Source of the DNA: Terebella lapidaria
Lineage: Eukaryota > Annelida > Polychaeta > Terebellida > Terebellidae
NCBI GenBank assembly: GCA_949152475.1
Contig: OX424564.1
Span: 5,084,001 to 5,148,000, forward strand
DNA: 64,000 bases
Direction of reading: 5' to 3'
Shown: in pieces, positions 60,859 to 64,000 of the stretch
How the letters are laid out: the number at the start of each line of letters is the position of its first letter
Numbering within the stretch: the stretch's first letter is position 1
Program-made: the position numbers and the translations under genes
The notes under the pieces: generated by a model
Told to the model about the DNA's origin: nothing
Databases searched by the model: none
Seen by the model: only the letters and a program-made list of their open reading frames with translations

Positions 60859-61978
60859 TTGCTGTTTGAATCCAATATTTATTAAGAAACATTTTATATT
60901 CCAAGATTGTCCTGGGCAAACTGGGCATCCCCGAGAATGTCCAAATGCCCAAGAATGAGCACGACAGTATTACGGGCCGAGGTGATGGGGGTCAAGCACT
61001 CAATGAACTCCTATCCTACTCAACAGCCAGGGGGACTCCACAAGGCAGTGCAAACTGGCCAGCACCCAGATACATTTGTGTACATGTGTGAATAGTGGGT
61101 ATGAAATAAAAAATCTTTCCTGGTATGAAATATGAAATCTGATATGGTACAGTAGAAAATATATCATCTACCATAGTCATGATAGTGAGACATATGAAGT
61201 CATATGAAGAAAGAAATGTAAAATCTTTTAAAATAAAATCAAATTCCAGATCAGGTGGAATTGCTATAAATAATTGGTTTACATTTACATTCTTTCTGAA
61301 CAATCTAACAACTGTGTGGGTTTGTATCATGACACACACACCATATACATGATATATATCCACAATAAAAATATTGGAATCGCGGTAATGTAGCATAATT
61401 ATCTAGATTAATCATGAATTATGATGATGAAGTCTTTGTAGACATTAGGATGTCAAGGCCTAAAGTTCAGTGAAAAAACACAGTTGTGACCATTATACAT
61501 GTCTGCAGTGACTTTTCTTGGGTCATGGACTAATTATTTGTTACATCAATATATGTGTGAATTGACCACTAGGATTGGAGATAAAGTCAAGTGTTTTGAG
61601 TGATCTTGAACTAGACCCCAGATGACCCAAGAGTTTAATCTCAAGCTGCTCGGTAAGCAATATTCTCCTGGACGCTGGGACACATGTTTGGACTTGAGGT
61701 TATTATTTTGTTTTGTCTAATTTGAGAATATATTCGTCCAATATTTGGAACACAATTTTTGCTCTTTGCCTATAAGTGGATGGGTGTTGGGAATCACACA
61801 CCTACATGTCCATATATACCGTCCATATATATAATGATATATATGAGCTGTGTCTGTATATATCTGGCACCTGCAGATTTACATTTATATATGAACAGCT
61901 TCTGGCTGTGGCATCAAAATGTAGTCTAGACGTAGATATTGGCTGACCATTCTGGACTACCCCCCCCCCCCCTTGCCC
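60859..61978. repeat. 1125-bp tandem duplication, copy 2
   Basis: Second copy of 59734-60858. It ends in a longer poly-C tract (to about 62000), where the sequences part. Confidence 0.9.
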
Positions 61979-62557
61979 CTCCCCTCCCCCCCCCCCCCCC
62001 ATCCCCACACACCCCATTCCCGACACCCTTGTCACATGTCTGAGTGCTCCCACGACATCTTAGTTGTGAAGAGTCTGACCTTTTACTTAGCGTGTTTCAT
62101 CCGTAACCAGACTGACGATGATCAAGGGAAAGAGGGAAAAAAGTTCCGTCATCTCATGATGTGAAAGAAGAAAAAATGCAGACAGGGGAATCTTATATTC
62201 GTATGAGATTCAATACCATGTCCATGATGACTATTTGTGTCTTTGTTCCTACCTATATATATCATTTATACAAAGAACAGCATGAGTAAAAGAATACCTC
62301 AGAGAAATCTGCAGCTTTTGCGATTCATCCACTATTTCGTGGGCATGAAAAATGGGAAATTAAACGGCATTGTACCTTATACCTCTCGTTTCATTACACA
62401 TGTCAATGTAAAACTAAAATAACATTTAGAGCTGAAAGTTTCGGGTGTCACAGTCCAGTAGAAGTTCATCAGGACTAACTGGTGTGTCTCTCCACCATAT
62501 ACTACATACACCTATATATTGAATCAGGAGGGCTGATATATATATAGATATTTCCCT

Positions 62558-62870
62558 ATGCTGGCTTCTGATGATAGCAGTCATCTATATCGTACCAGAC
62601 AGAACCAATGGCGGACGGCGGGCCGACGGCGGGATCAGACTCGGGTTTTTTGTGACTGTTCAGAAGACTATCGAGACACGTGGCTCGGCTCAATGCTCCC
62701 TGACGGTCTCTCGCAGACCGAGCAATTTCCGCCGAGATCGCTCATGTTGGAGTGTCCACTCAGGTCATTGTGTAACGCGAATCGTTTCGCGAGGGACATA
62801 TGCTACCCAAGCTACAGTCTCCAGACGGCTGTATCAAATATTTTTTTGCTTGAAGATTATGTTGCTGTGA
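62558..62870 (+). pseudogene. Possible Tc1/pogo-like helix-turn-helix relic
   Basis: One frame encodes SRRPSNFRRDRSCW and, after about eleven residues, TRIVSRGTYATQATVSRRL, which resembles the second helix-turn-helix of Tc1-type transposases (T-x-x-I...TVSRRL). No DDE core follows, so it would be a short relic at best. It may equally be chance. Confidence 0.25.
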
Positions 62871-63591
62871 GAAATAATTGGCTCGCCTGTGTTAAAATAT
62901 GTAGGAAAAAAATACGTACATGAGATAAAAATATATGCAAGTTCTTATGTTAAATTCCCAAAATGATATTTCAGTTTTGCCTGGTTTCGTGTAGATCTAC
63001 ATGAAAGTGGATGTTTGACGATGAATATGACAATATGACTTTCCGACAAGTTATTGGCTGATTTTCCAACAAACAGGCTGCCGTTATAGTTACATATATG
63101 TGTATTAACATGGTTAAGGGTAGATGAGTATCTAAAGTACTGCCAATGATGACATGATGCTGCTGAACATTTATGAATATATTGCATGCTAACTGTTTGC
63201 ATACAGATGATATATTTGGCATGTTTGGGGACATATGTCTTTATTTTCGCTGAACATCTTTCTGTTTCTGGCAATAGTCCACACCACTCTCACTGACTGA
63301 CACTTCAGTGTACGGGATTGCTCAGCCTCGACAGGTGACTGCTGGCTTCTTACCATTGGGGAACTTAAGTAATCTTGGGATAATCCTGGCTGTGAGAGAA
63401 TGCTGCGATGTTTGATGGATGAGCAGGAACTGCTGTTACCAAGTTGTGTATATGAGAGAAGTGACGGGGATTGTAATCCTCCATTCTATCTCTGTCATAC
63501 AAACTGCTTCTGTAACCATGGTGACAATACATGTACTGTGCTGTGACAAACACTGTAGACTCTACCATGTCTACTGATGTTAAAGTATGTA

Positions 63592-63924
63592 TACCGTATT
63601 GGTCCTAATAGTAGCACGGCATGCCATAGCAAGACTAACTTAGGGCAGCAATACGCCTCACAGTGCTATAGCAAGACCTCTTGTAGCAGCGCTCGAAAAA
63701 ATGAGGTCAAACTCGAGGTCAAATTTAAGAAATTCAATGAAATATATACCTTTAGCCTTCAATCACCTTTATTATGATTCAAATAACCTAAATGTGTGGA
63801 TTGGAACACTCCAAGATTAGAAAGATATGAAATGAATTACAAGGTCACAAAAATTTTGGTGGAAATAGGGGGGGGGGGGTGCTCTACTATTAGGGCACGT
63901 GCCACTATTAGGACCAATACGGTA
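63592..63924. mobile_element. Small MITE with TACCGTATTGGTCC ends
   Basis: TACCGTATTGGTCCTAATAG at the left is the reverse complement of CTATTAGGACCAATACGGTA at the right, over about 28 bp with one mismatch. The outer TA on each side can be read as the target duplication. The 333-bp body holds a poly-G tract and no gene. Its tips match those of the MITE at 49608-50563. Confidence 0.75.
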
Positions 63925-64000
63925 GTTTGTTCGCTGGTTCATGTTAATGCAGAGTATTAAAAGATATATTGTGTTTCCATGGTTACAATTACCTAGGACA

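Overview
The window looks like invertebrate nuclear DNA, most likely from a marine animal. A mollusc or other lophotrochozoan is my guess, from the abundance of tacatgta-type words, short GT-AG introns and the mix of DIRS, Gypsy, LINE and MULE elements. This is inference, not proof. It holds three clear host genes, one intron-bearing MULE transposase-derived gene, and a large amount of repeats.

Region by region. 1-9760 is a segment of about 4.4 kb present twice in direct order (1-4498 and 5413-9760) around 0.9 kb of other sequence; each copy carries an LTR near its end. The second copy runs straight into a Ty3/Gypsy-type LTR element (8819-22019, 4-bp CATG target duplication) with gag, zinc knuckle, protease, RT, RNase H and integrase remains plus about 2.7 kb of unassigned ORFs after integrase. 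23056-24634 is a two-exon gene for a predicted secreted LRR protein with a C-terminal PAN/apple-like domain. 24.7-28.3 kb is AT-rich with a ~123-bp tandem repeat and two facing arrays of an ACGCGT-centred minisatellite. 28.55-35.72 kb is a second minisatellite (CGTGNNCACG core) split by a 6.35-kb DIRS-type tyrosine-recombinase retroelement on the minus strand.

37980-39257 (minus) is an intact GFOD1/2-like oxidoreductase-fold gene in one coding exon. 40.6-42.3 kb is a decayed LINE reverse transcriptase. 42893-44518 is a five-exon MULE transposase gene with one apparent frameshift. 44.9-46.7 kb holds a stem-loop, a perfect 38-bp palindrome and a MITE. 47.8-48.26 kb is a ~125-bp tandem repeat. 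From 48549 to 53755 lie the first eleven coding exons of CNOT10, a CCR4-NOT deadenylase subunit; its last exons were not found and may lie beyond the window. 53.76-64 kb has no convincing exon but contains an exact-looking 1125-bp tandem duplication and a small MITE whose ends match a MITE in CNOT10 intron 3.

The host genes do not form an obvious functional group: one secreted recognition-type protein, one GFOD protein and one mRNA-decay subunit. The main interest is in repeat architecture: nested insertion into palindromic arrays, a TACCGTATT-ended MITE group, and the extra 3' coding region of the Gypsy element.
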